Of a stretch of DNA of 5,906 nt, positions 1-5,597 are shown one piece after another (the first letter of the stretch is position 1; each line of letters begins with the position of its first letter). Below the pieces are notes generated by a model that saw only the letters and a program-made list of their open reading frames with translations, did not search any database and was not told the DNA's origin. Source of the DNA: an uncultured Clostridia bacterium (lineage in GTDB: Bacteria > Bacillota > Clostridia > Oscillospirales > CAG-272); the NCBI GenBank assembly GCA_947367285.1, contig CANBDB010000097.1, positions 1-5,906 of the forward strand, in the 5' to 3' direction. The translations under genes were made by a program, and so were the position numbers.

Positions 1-10
1 TTTGGGGTCA

Positions 11-36
11 TAGGGGGATTTTTCAAAATCCCCCTA
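11..36. repeat. Perfect 12-bp palindrome at the left edge
   Basis: Bases 11-22 (TAGGGGGATTTT) are the exact reverse complement of 25-36, with only TC between them; in practice the inner pairs open into a four-base or larger loop. Neither strand has a run of T after the stem, so it does not look like a normal intrinsic terminator. It lies downstream of the end of the leftward GH2 gene. It could be a small intergenic repeat or part of an element extending beyond the window. Confidence 0.6.
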
Positions 37-70
37 GATTCCCAAGCAATCTAACTTCTCGATAAACCCC

Positions 71-107
71 AATTTATAAAACTATCCCCTCTCAAATGAG
101 AGGGGAT
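71..107 (-). terminator. Likely terminator of the transporter-GH2 operon
   Basis: An 11-bp perfect stem pairs 84-94 (ATCCCCTCTCA) with 97-107. On the leftward strand it starts six bases after the GH2 stop codon (114-116) and is followed by AGTTTTATAAATT, a short, weak T tract. Position and orientation fit the end of the operon. The weak tail makes it a moderate rather than textbook terminator. Confidence 0.6.
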
Positions 108-113
108 TTGATA

Positions 114-1832
114 TTATTTTATTGCTTCCTCAAAAGCCTTATAGAGTCTATCGCTCATAGCCTTGACCTTGTCAACGTTAACCTTGAGAACCTGACGGTC
201 GTAGGTGAGGAGTCCGTTTGTTTCGTCCTCAACGTCGCTCACCTGGGTATATACAAGTCCGCAAAGTCCTTGTGACTTAATATGAGGGATAACTTGCTCG
301 TCATAGAGCGCGATAAATGCGTTTTCAAACTCTTCAATACTCTTGAAATCCTTATAACTGTAAGTATTATCGAGGTTGAAGGAGTTCTCCATTACCTTCC
401 AACAATAGCCGCCAAACTCGGAGAGGATGAGGGGTCTTCCCTGTCTCGCTTTGAGCTTGAGCGCTCTCATATAGATGTGCTCGGAGTGAACGTCGCTGTG
501 CTTTTCCCAGAACCAACCCGACGTTGCATCATAAACGCGAGAGGGGTCATATGCCTTGAGCTCGAGATAGTTTCTATCCGCCTCAAACTGTCCCCAGCCT
601 TCGTTGAATATTGTATAATAGATTACTGAGGGGTGGTTGTACAGAAGATCGATGGTTGCTCTCGCTTCGCGCGCAAACATTTCACTTCTTTCCTTAGTTG
701 CTCCGCGATCAAACCATCTCTTAATTCCAACATTGGGCAAAATGGTATCCACGAAATAATGATACGTTCCGCTATTAACCATATCCTGGAATACGAGCAT
801 ACCGTATTTATCACAATAGTAGTAGAAGCATTCAGGTTCAATTTTAATGTGCTTACGGAGCATATTTAATCCGAGCTCCTTCATAGTGAGAATATCGTAT
901 TCATAGCCCTTGGGTGTTGCGGGGAGATAAATTCCGTCGCTGTAATAACCCTGATCAAGAAGTCCGTGGCACAAAATGGGCTTACCGTTAAGGCAAATAA
1001 AGGATTTTCCGTTTCTTTCTTCAATTGAAACAGTACGGAGTGCAAAGTAGGACTCGATCTTATCCTCGCCAAATGTGAGTGTGAAATCGTACAAATGAGG
1101 ATTATCGGGTGTCCAATTGATAGGATTTTCAACCTCAATATCAATGGAACTGCCGTCAAATCTATACTCCTTACCATCAAGAGCGAGAAGTTTTTCTCCC
1201 TCGGGCGCATCAACGTCAATATGAACGGAATTAAGAGAGGGAGTAACTCTTATACCCTTAATATACTCACGGGGTACGCTCTCACACCAAACCGTTTGCC
1301 AGATACCCGTAAGAGGTGTATACCACATTCCGCCACGGTCACGTCTTTGCTTGCCGTAGGAAAGCTCCGTGTCAAGCTCGTCAATAACTTCAACCTCAAT
1401 TACGTTCTTTCCTTCAACGATATAATCGGTTATATCAAAGCTGAAGGGCAAATAGCCGCCAATATGTCCGCCCACAAATTTTTCGTTGACAAAGACTCTA
1501 CAAATCTGGTCAACTGCTCCAAAGTGCAAGATAACTCTACCACGGTTGAAATCGGAAGCAAATTCAACCTCTTTTTTATATAGGTACAACTCGCCGTCCC
1601 TTTTCTCGCGGTTGATACCCGAAAGACGTGTTTCGGGAGTAAAGGGCACGTTGATATTGCCTATGAATTCAGTTTTATTATCGTAGCGCGAGGAAAGCTC
1701 CCACTCACCGTTGAGGCAGAGATATGACTCTCTCTTAAAACCGGGACGAGGATACTCGTTCCAAGAAGAAGTTGTATCGCCCTCAAAGGGAGTTATAAGA
1801 TTTTTATTTAACTGAAAAACTTTTTTAGCCAT
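114..1832 (-). CDS. Glycoside hydrolase family 2 enzyme (beta-galactosidase/beta-glucuronidase type), cytoplasmic
   Basis: The 572-residue protein has the GH2 domain order: a jelly-roll sugar-binding domain at about 30-185 (including GGMWYTPLTGIWQTVW near 168-182), an immunoglobulin-like domain at about 186-268, and a TIM barrel from about 272 to the end. The barrel shows NHPSVIYYTIFNEGWG, where E411 is the expected acid/base, and LILSEFGGY, where E472 is the expected nucleophile. These enzymes hydrolyse terminal beta-linked sugars by a retaining mechanism. Exact sugar specificity (galactoside, glucuronide, mannoside or other) cannot be read from the sequence. There is no signal peptide, so it should act on imported substrate. 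At 572 residues it is about the size of compact beta-glucuronidase-like members and much shorter than LacZ. Its ATG is 11 bases after the transporter stop, with a GAGG site at 1840-1843 seven bases upstream, so the two genes are co-transcribed. Both catalytic residues are present and no frameshift is seen. Confidence 0.93.
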   Translation of the reverse strand: MAKKVFQLNKNLITPFEGDTTSSWNEYPRPGFKRESYLCLNGEWELSSRYDNKTEFIGNINVPFTPETRLSGINREKRDGELYLYKKEVEFASDFNRGRVILHFGAVDQICRVFVNEKFVGGHIGGYLPFSFDITDYIVEGKNVIEVEVIDELDTELSYGKQRRDRGGMWYTPLTGIWQTVWCESVPREYIKGIRVTPSLNSVHIDVDAPEGEKLLALDGKEYRFDGSSIDIEVENPINWTPDNPHLYDFTLTFGEDKIESYFALRTVSIEERNGKSFICLNGKPILCHGLLDQGYYSDGIYLPATPKGYEYDILTMKELGLNMLRKHIKIEPECFYYYCDKYGMLVFQDMVNSGTYHYFVDTILPNVGIKRWFDRGATKERSEMFAREARATIDLLYNHPSVIYYTIFNEGWGQFEADRNYLELKAYDPSRVYDATSGWFWEKHSDVHSEHIYMRALKLKARQGRPLILSEFGGYCWKVMENSFNLDNTYSYKDFKSIEEFENAFIALYDEQVIPHIKSQGLCGLVYTQVSDVEDETNGLLTYDRQVLKVNVDKVKAMSDRLYKAFEEAIK

Positions 1833-1843
1833 TTTCTTACCTC

Positions 1844-3145
1844 TTAAACATTTTCCGCTTTTTTGTTAAGCGGCTTTTTGCAAGCAAGAATTATCACAAT
1901 TGCAACAACCTCGGCAACAAGTGCACCAAGGAAAATATTTTCATTGGGAATAAACGATGTTGTTCCGTCAGCATTTGTTATCATATCCGCGTTGCGCAAA
2001 ATCCAAGAACCGATCTTTGGTCCAATAACACCGGGAACAAGAACCTGTGAGAAGATACGAACACCCTGGAACATGCCGGATTTTCCCACGGGGGTGAGGT
2101 CACGAATCTTTGCACCAAACACCGCCATACCGGAAAGGTATCCGCTCATCATAAGAAGAGATCCAACAAACACGAGTGCTGTATTCTTGAAGAAGAAAAG
2201 AAAGATATATCCGAGTGCAAGCCACAAAAGTGACATAGCAGAGGAGAAATTAAAGCCCTTCTTATCGTAAACCTTACCCCAGAACGCAGTTACTACGGAT
2301 GCAACCACGATGGCAGGAGCCATTATGAGCACGTAATCAGCCATAGCGAGGGATTTCTCATAATAAAGAATGAGGTAGGGCATGAAAATTTGAATTGAGA
2401 TGTTAAACACGATAAAGCAAGCGAGGTATATGTAAAGAGACACGTTTTGCTTTATTGTTGAAGGCAAAAATCCGTGTACGATATTGCGCATATAACTTGT
2501 CTCACTGGGTGTGAGCTCGGGATCTTCAATGATAAAGAAGCCAATAACACCGATTGCAAGAACAGCAGTACCGATAATGGTGAAAACTGTGGGCCAGTAT
2601 GCAGGGTTGCCTTCCTTGGGAATGAACATAAATCCACCGAATACCACGAGAATTGCAACAAGGGGCATCATAGCATTAATACCCTCGGCAGAGCCACGGT
2701 TTGTATCATCGGTTGAGTCAGTAAGCCACGCATTGAATGCCGCATCATTTGCCGAAGAACCAAAGAACGTCATAAGACAGTCAAGGATAATTACAAGAGA
2801 AACACCAACTGTTGCCACACTCATTGTAGCGGGAACGATGGGCTCGAGAATATCGGTACGAATAAGACCGAAGCCGAGAATGGAAATACCCCAAAGAACG
2901 TATCCACCGCACATAAAGAGCTTTCTCTTACCAATTTTGTCGGAAAGCGCTCCGATAAATATGGTGGTAAGCGTTGCCGCTATAGCACTTGCCGCAACCA
3001 TTGTAGATATATCGTCCGCACTAGCATGGAACATATCATAAATGAACACGTTGAGATACATATTCTCAATTACCCAGGCAACCTGTCCAACAAGACTGAA
3101 AATAGTCAATGCGAGCCAAAATTTAGGACTCAATTTAGTTTTCAT
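1844..3145 (-). CDS. MFS transporter, probable sugar or glycoside importer
   Basis: A 433-residue protein with about 12 hydrophobic segments (roughly 10-36, 47-66, 77-95, 104-127, 156-176, 185-206, then 236-262, 270-291, 299-319, 323-345, 360-384, 403-422) and a central cytoplasmic loop. The major facilitator signature GALSDKIGKRK lies at 65-75, between segments 2 and 3. The opening (VGQVAWVIENMYLNVF) and the WLTDSTDDTNRGSAEG loop near 140-155 recall the SLC45/GPH-like sugar symporter group; that subgroup call is from memory of the family. I start it at the ATG at 3143-3145. It has a strong GGAGGG site four bases upstream, and the upstream in-frame GTG at 3188-3190 lies inside the promoter. 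It is the first gene of the operon with the GH2 enzyme, so a glycoside hydrolysed by that enzyme is the likely cargo. Substrate and coupling ion are unknown. Confidence 0.9.
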   Translation of the reverse strand: MKTKLSPKFWLALTIFSLVGQVAWVIENMYLNVFIYDMFHASADDISTMVAASAIAATLTTIFIGALSDKIGKRKLFMCGGYVLWGISILGFGLIRTDILEPIVPATMSVATVGVSLVIILDCLMTFFGSSANDAAFNAWLTDSTDDTNRGSAEGINAMMPLVAILVVFGGFMFIPKEGNPAYWPTVFTIIGTAVLAIGVIGFFIIEDPELTPSETSYMRNIVHGFLPSTIKQNVSLYIYLACFIVFNISIQIFMPYLILYYEKSLAMADYVLIMAPAIVVASVVTAFWGKVYDKKGFNFSSAMSLLWLALGYIFLFFFKNTALVFVGSLLMMSGYLSGMAVFGAKIRDLTPVGKSGMFQGVRIFSQVLVPGVIGPKIGSWILRNADMITNADGTTSFIPNENIFLGALVAEVVAIVIILACKKPLNKKAENV

Positions 3146-3148
3146 AAA

Positions 3149-3154
3149 CCCTCC
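3149..3154 (-). promoter_or_regulatory. Ribosome binding site deciding the transporter start
   Basis: Read leftward this is GGAGGG, followed by TTT and the ATG at 3145-3143. Spacing is slightly short, but the site is strong. It rules in the 433-residue form over the 15-residue longer GTG form. Confidence 0.8.
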
Positions 3155-3180
3155 AAAGAATAATAATAGTTTACCACTTA

Positions 3181-3209
3181 ATTCTACCACAGCATTTCCC
3201 CCTTGTCAA
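3181..3209 (-). promoter_or_regulatory. Sigma-A promoter of the transporter-GH2 operon
   Basis: On the leftward strand a perfect -35 (TTGACA, 3209-3204) is followed by a 17-base spacer and TAGAAT (3186-3181), one mismatch from consensus, with a TGG (extended -10, TGn) directly before it. The predicted start of transcription near 3174 leaves a leader of roughly 28 bases before the ATG. No obvious operator palindrome overlaps it. Confidence 0.85.
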
Positions 3210-3230
3210 CTTGAAATATTTAGCTTTCCC

Positions 3231-3259
3231 TTGACAACTATAATTATTTGTGATATATT
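3231..3259 (+). promoter_or_regulatory. Sigma-A promoter of the lipoprotein gene
   Basis: TTGACA at 3231-3236, a 17-base spacer, TATATT at 3254-3259 and an extended -10 TGA just before it. It stands back to back with the operon promoter; 21 bases separate the two -35 boxes. Transcription would start near 3266, about 30 bases before the ATG. Confidence 0.85.
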
Positions 3260-3297
3260 GAAATTGAACCAAATTAAAACACACAAAGGAGACTACC

Positions 3298-3756
3298 ATG
3301 AAAACTTTTGTAAAGATATGTGCGCTTTCCCTTTGCTTGATTTTGTGTTTTACCTCTTGCTCACTTATTGACAGAGCAAAAGAAGAGGCGCAAAAGCTCA
3401 AGGAAGAAGTTATCCGAGTTAAGGATTTCTCGGGTGATTTTGTAGAGCTCGTTCAAGAACCCACCGTTGAGAGAGCTGAGGACCTCGTTCATCCCTCATC
3501 AAGTCTTACTCCCGAAGCAGTTGTTGATAAAATCAAAAACAACGAAACAATCAAAAATCTTGAGCTTTCCGAGGACACTCAGGTAGAGCTTGGCGAGATT
3601 TCAGGGCTCACACTTCTCACTAACGATGCTACACTTGGCGGCAACGTATACGGCGTTGATATGACCGTCATCGTTGACGGCACACCCATCACTATAAACC
3701 TCAAGGTGCTCAGCACCGAGGAAGGCATGGGCGTATACGATTTCGACCTTCAATAA
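3298..3756 (+). CDS. Small predicted lipoprotein of unknown function
   Basis: The 152-residue protein starts with a lipoprotein signal: a short basic start (MKTFVK), a hydrophobic stretch at about 7-18, and a lipobox-like FTSC ending at C21, with F rather than the usual L, V or I at -3. The mature part would be about 132 residues anchored to the outer face of the cell membrane. Residues 22-48 are charged and helical in character; about 52-88 looks like mixed helix; and 90-152 is rich in alternating hydrophobic residues and ends in several likely strands. This layout recalls NTF2-like or cystatin-like lipoproteins, but I do not recognise the family. AAGGAG at 3286-3291, six bases upstream, supports the ATG. 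It is divergent from the transporter operon, has its own promoter, and its stop codon overlaps the A tract of the shared terminator. Confidence 0.88.
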   Translation: MKTFVKICALSLCLILCFTSCSLIDRAKEEAQKLKEEVIRVKDFSGDFVELVQEPTVERAEDLVHPSSSLTPEAVVDKIKNNETIKNLELSEDTQVELGEISGLTLLTNDATLGGNVYGVDMTVIVDGTPITINLKVLSTEEGMGVYDFDLQ

Positions 3757-3799
3757 AAAAATAGACCACTCGACGGCGAGTGGTCTTTTCTTATTTTTT
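3755..3799. terminator. Bidirectional terminator between convergent genes
   Basis: A perfect 10-bp stem (AGACCACTCG at 3763-3772 with 3777-3786) closes a four-base ACGG loop. Rightward it is followed by TTTTCTTATTTTTT; leftward the tail begins ATTTTTTT. It therefore suits both the lipoprotein gene, whose TAA is at 3754-3756, and the esterase gene, whose TAA is at 3803-3805. Confidence 0.92.
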
Positions 3800-3802
3800 G
3801 AT

Positions 3803-4921
3803 TTATCTGTACAAATATTCAAAGCTCTGAGGCAAAACAAGTCTCCATGATTCCTCGTTATGAGGCTTCCCTGCGTCATAGGTTTCAAAAATTCTATCCT
3901 CGGGATATCCGTATTTTGAGAGAACGCTCTTCATCTTTTTGGAAGAAGGAATAAGTTGAGTTTCAAGAAGGTCTCCTTTGCCACAGTAAATGTGGATCTT
4001 GGGAAGCTTTTTGCAGCTTGCAAAATTCTTTTTCTTAAACCAATTTTTAAATGCGCTCATTTCATAAAGTCCGTATGCAGGTGAGTACGAGAGAACGTAG
4101 CTGTAAAATTCTTCGTTGCGAAGTCCACAGTAGAATGCCGCAATACCGCCCATGGACGATCCGCCAATTCCGATATTTTCTTCGCTCACGCAGTATTTTT
4201 TCTTGATAAATGAATGTAGAGTGCTTTGCATAAAATCCGCAAGACCGTCAAGGTATCCCTTTGAAAAATCATCCTCAGGAATGGCAGTTGCAAGAAGTGA
4301 AAGTTCACCAAACTCGTCCGGATTCATAAAGAGCTCGTTGCTGCGATACTTGTCCGCATTATCAATGCCGACAACGATTATATTTTTACCGTATTGAGCG
4401 TGGATCTGTGCAAGAACAGTATCTAGCTGCCAAGAACCGTAGGGATCGCCGTTTTCGGTGTAATTCCCCGCTCCGCAAAAGAGATTTTGTGCATCGAAAA
4501 AGTACAAAATATCGTGGGGAGTATTGCCGTCATAGGTCGCTGGCACAAAAACGCTTATTTTCTTGCTCTTATCATCACGATAGGAGAGATTTGTCTCGTC
4601 CTCGAGAACATAATTGTCCACCCTTCCCGTTTCGGCTATCTCCTCAGAGAAGAGATAAGTGAGCGATCTATTCATATTTTCGTTGTGTTTATATTCAACA
4701 CCGATCGAGAGGGCACCGGGGTAAATTTTGCTCGTCTTTTTGCCAAGACCTCCCTCAAAATAGAGGTGGTCAAATATTTCGTTGTCAAAGTCGAGAACAT
4801 AATCACCGTTTTCACAGCGCTCGTCAAGACGTATTTTTTGCTTATTTTTTTCATTTTTGTCAAAAAGAACCGCAAAAACGGTCTTCCAACCCATTGAGTT
4901 TCTAAAATATATCTTTTTCAT
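3803..4921 (-). CDS. Esterase (enterochelin esterase/feruloyl esterase-like alpha/beta-hydrolase) with N-terminal starch-binding-like module
   Basis: The 372-residue protein falls into two parts. Residues 1 to about 80 resemble a CBM25/26-type beta-sandwich: IYFRNSMGWKTVFAVLFD at 4-21, then FDHLYFEGGLGKKTSKI at 50-66, where family members carry their GN-QT stretch. Residues of about 115-372 form a serine esterase of the enterochelin-esterase-like (Esterase D) family: ILYFFDAQNLF at 138-148, the nucleophile elbow GGSSMGG with S256, a probable acid D317 in CGKGDLLE, and H354 in GKPHNEESW. The triad looks complete. Such enzymes cleave carboxyl esters, often acyl groups on sugars; the actual substrate is unknown. 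No signal peptide is seen, so the protein should be cytoplasmic. I use the ATG at 4919-4921 because GGAGG lies seven bases upstream; a 46-residue longer frame would run back through the promoter. It is transcribed separately from its neighbours. The esterase call is firm and the module call moderate. Confidence 0.88.
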   Translation of the reverse strand: MKKIYFRNSMGWKTVFAVLFDKNEKNKQKIRLDERCENGDYVLDFDNEIFDHLYFEGGLGKKTSKIYPGALSIGVEYKHNENMNRSLTYLFSEEIAETGRVDNYVLEDETNLSYRDDKSKKISVFVPATYDGNTPHDILYFFDAQNLFCGAGNYTENGDPYGSWQLDTVLAQIHAQYGKNIIVVGIDNADKYRSNELFMNPDEFGELSLLATAIPEDDFSKGYLDGLADFMQSTLHSFIKKKYCVSEENIGIGGSSMGGIAAFYCGLRNEEFYSYVLSYSPAYGLYEMSAFKNWFKKKNFASCKKLPKIHIYCGKGDLLETQLIPSSKKMKSVLSKYGYPEDRIFETYDAGKPHNEESWRLVLPQSFEYLYR

Positions 4922-4928
4922 AATAAGT

Positions 4929-4933
4929 CCTCC
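4929..4933 (-). promoter_or_regulatory. Ribosome binding site deciding the esterase start
   Basis: GGAGG on the leftward strand, seven bases before the ATG at 4921-4919. It supports the 372-residue start rather than an upstream in-frame ATG at 5059, which has no such site and precedes the promoter. Confidence 0.85.
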
Positions 4934-4946
4934 GACCTTTTTTATT

Positions 4947-4975
4947 ATTGTAACACAATTTTTAAGCCTTGACAA
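4947..4975 (-). promoter_or_regulatory. Sigma-A promoter of the esterase gene
   Basis: Leftward -35 TTGTCA (4975-4970, one mismatch), a 17-base spacer, and -10 TACAAT (4952-4947, one mismatch) preceded by TGT, giving an extended -10. Transcription would start near 4940, so the leader is under 25 bases and carries the GGAGG site. Confidence 0.75.
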
Positions 4976-5024
4976 GACGAAATCAGAAAGCAGAAAAAAA
5001 TCTTTATTTTTTTCAAAAAAAGTA

Positions 5025-5053
5025 TTGACAAAGCGAATTCCGTATGATAGAAT
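5025..5053 (+). promoter_or_regulatory. Sigma-A promoter of the tRNA pair
   Basis: TTGACA at 5025-5030, a 17-base spacer, TAGAAT at 5048-5053 and an extended -10 TGA before it. The expected start near 5060 leaves about 20 bases of leader, which can form a 4-bp hairpin (CGCA 5062-5065 with TGCG 5070-5073). Confidence 0.85.
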
Positions 5054-5079
5054 ATACAAGTCGCAGATGTGCGGTAAAT

Positions 5080-5156
5080 GGCGGGATAGCTCAGTTGGCT
5101 AGAGCAATCGGTTCATACCCGATAGGTCATGGGTTCAAGTCCAATTCCCGCTACCA
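5080..5156 (+). tRNA. tRNA-Met(CAU), elongator type
   Basis: A 77-base cloverleaf including encoded CCA (5154-5156). The acceptor pairs GGCGGGA (5080-5086) with 5146-5152, including a G-U pair at 1-72. The D stem is GCTC/GAGC, the anticodon stem ATCGG/CCGAT, and the loop TTCATAC carries anticodon CAT at 5114-5116. The paired first base and the absence of three G-C pairs next to the anticodon loop argue against initiator tRNA. The GGTTCATACCC arm matches Bacillota elongator Met tRNAs rather than the CAU-reading isoleucine tRNA. The T stem (5129-5133 with 5141-5145) has an internal G-A mismatch (5131 and 5143). Confidence 0.95.
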
Positions 5157-5159
5157 TTC

Positions 5160-5234
5160 GGCCCGTTGGTCAAGCGGTTAAGACACGGCCCTTTCACGGC
5201 TGTAACATGGGTTCGATTCCCGTACGGGTCACCA
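5160..5234 (+). tRNA. tRNA-Glu(UUC)
   Basis: A 75-base cloverleaf with encoded CCA (5232-5234). The acceptor pairs GGCCCGT (5160-5166) with ACGGGTC (5224-5230). The anticodon stem is CGGCC/GGCTG and the loop CTTTCAC carries TTC at 5193-5195. The T arm is ATGGG/CCCGT around TTCGATT. It closely resembles the Bacillota tRNA-Glu. Only three bases separate it from the tRNA-Met, so the two are one transcript. Confidence 0.97.
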
Positions 5235-5273
5235 AATAAGAAAAGGAGTGCAAAAGCACTCCTTTTCTTATTT
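5234..5273 (+). terminator. Terminator of the tRNA pair
   Basis: A perfect 18-bp stem pairs 5234-5251 with 5256-5273 around an AAAA loop. The inner GGAGTGC/GCACTCC part is the stable core; the outer A- and T-rich arms act as the A and T tracts, TTTTCTTATTT following the core. The 5' arm begins on the last A of the tRNA-Glu CCA, so there is no spare sequence between tRNA and terminator. Symmetry would let it work leftward too. Confidence 0.92.
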
Positions 5274-5373
5274 GCCGATGCATACGCATCGGTCGAACCA
5301 ATCACCGCGCCTGAGCGGGATCGGGTTCGCAAATTTGGTGGAAGGACGTTCCGTGCTCGCACGAGAACTCCTC
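5274..5373. other. G+C-richer hairpin segment after the tRNAs, no gene
   Basis: This stretch is visibly richer in G and C than the flanking DNA and is built of nested hairpins. CCGATGC (5275-5281) pairs with 5286-5292 around ATAC. CGAACC (5294-5299) pairs with GGTTCG (5324-5329), enclosing CCGC/GCGG (5305-5308/5315-5318). A 12-bp imperfect hairpin spans 5343-5372, with GTTCCGTG on one side, CACG-A-GAAC on the other, loop CTCG and single-base bulges. Open frames cross it on both strands, but they run through the tRNA and the terminator and have no ribosome binding site, so I treat them as chance. It may be a structured RNA remnant or a repeat; I cannot name it. Confidence 0.5.
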
Positions 5374-5485
5374 GACAAATTTAGCTCGCAAAGCGAGCCT
5401 TCCCGTATACTATCTTAAGACACCATAAAGGTGTCTTTCTTTTTTTGATTTCCCACGTATGAGGAATTTTATTCATCTTTTTGCG
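5374..5485. repeat. 112-base direct repeat, copy 1
   Basis: It matches 5598-5709 in the same orientation with no gaps and four differences (positions 5425, 5455, 5458 and 5470). In order it contains a 6-bp hairpin GCTCGC-AAA-GCGAGC (5384-5398), a conserved CCTTCCCGTATACTATC spacer, an intrinsic terminator (5417-5446), and a conserved block from GATTTCCC to TTTTTGCG. It has no open frame with a ribosome binding site. The near identity suggests recent duplication or a family of dispersed elements. Confidence 0.93.
5417..5446 (+). terminator. Intrinsic terminator inside repeat copy 1
   Basis: AAGACACC (5417-5424) pairs with GGTGTCTT (5430-5437) around ATAAA, followed by TCTTTTTTT. It is a complete rightward terminator, yet the tRNA transcript already has its own about 150 bases earlier and no gene lies between, so what it stops is unclear. 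Confidence 0.8.
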
Positions 5486-5494
5486 AAGCAAAAA
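5478..5494. repeat. Short hairpin with GCGAAGC core
   Basis: TTTTTGC (5478-5484) pairs with GCAAAAA (5488-5494) around GAA. It begins in the last bases of repeat copy 1 and runs into the interval. The core GCGAAGC is the classic, unusually stable DNA mini-hairpin known from structural work. Confidence 0.65.
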
Positions 5495-5502
5495 ATTATG
5501 GG

Positions 5503-5524
5503 CAATAATGCGTTAGCATTATTG
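5503..5524. repeat. 9-bp perfect hairpin in the interval between the repeats
   Basis: CAATAATGC (5503-5511) pairs exactly with GCATTATTG (5516-5524) around GTTA. No T tract follows, so it is not a terminator. It is one of several adjacent hairpins closed by GC on both sides of the loop. Confidence 0.7.
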
Positions 5525-5527
5525 GTT

Positions 5528-5552
5528 CTATTTCTCGCAACGCGAGAAATAG
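5528..5552. repeat. 11-bp perfect hairpin in the interval between the repeats
   Basis: CTATTTCTCGC (5528-5538) pairs exactly with GCGAGAAATAG (5542-5552) around AAC. Its inner part, CTCGC-AAC-GCGAG, is nearly the same as the CTCGC-AAA-GCGAG hairpin inside both repeat copies, which suggests a shared origin. Confidence 0.75.
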
Positions 5553-5565
5553 TATCTCGATTTCC

Positions 5566-5588
5566 GTACACAAAAGTGGTGCTTTTTT
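5566..5588 (+). terminator. Weak terminator-like hairpin between the repeats
   Basis: GTACAC (5566-5571) pairs with GTG-G-TGC (5576-5582) around AAAA, with one bulged G and one G-U pair, then TTTTTT. It sits 13 bases after the CTATTTCTCGC hairpin. It may be a worn version of the terminator found in the flanking repeat copies. Confidence 0.45.
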
Positions 5589-5597
5589 GTTGGCGCA

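Noticed and set aside
1095..1583. 162-codon rightward open frame opposite the GH2 gene
   Set aside because: It is antisense to conserved GH2 sequence, has no recognisable protein features and is best explained as a shadow frame.
3146..3190. Longer 448-residue transporter starting at GTG 3188-3190
   Set aside because: That codon lies within the promoter spacer, upstream of the predicted transcript start, while the ATG at 3145 has a strong ribosome binding site.
4487..4897. 136-codon rightward open frame inside the esterase gene
   Set aside because: It is antisense to a well-supported esterase with a complete catalytic triad, and its sequence shows no recognisable domain.
5135..5384. Overlapping open frames on both strands (75 and 72 codons) across the tRNA-Glu and its terminator
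   Set aside because: They read through a certain tRNA gene and a perfect 18-bp terminator, have no ribosome binding site, and resemble the spurious tRNA-antisense proteins often seen in automatic annotation.
5481..5509. Promoter-like pair TTGCGA and AATAAT with a 17-base spacer
   Set aside because: Both boxes are poor matches, there is no extended -10, and no gene follows.
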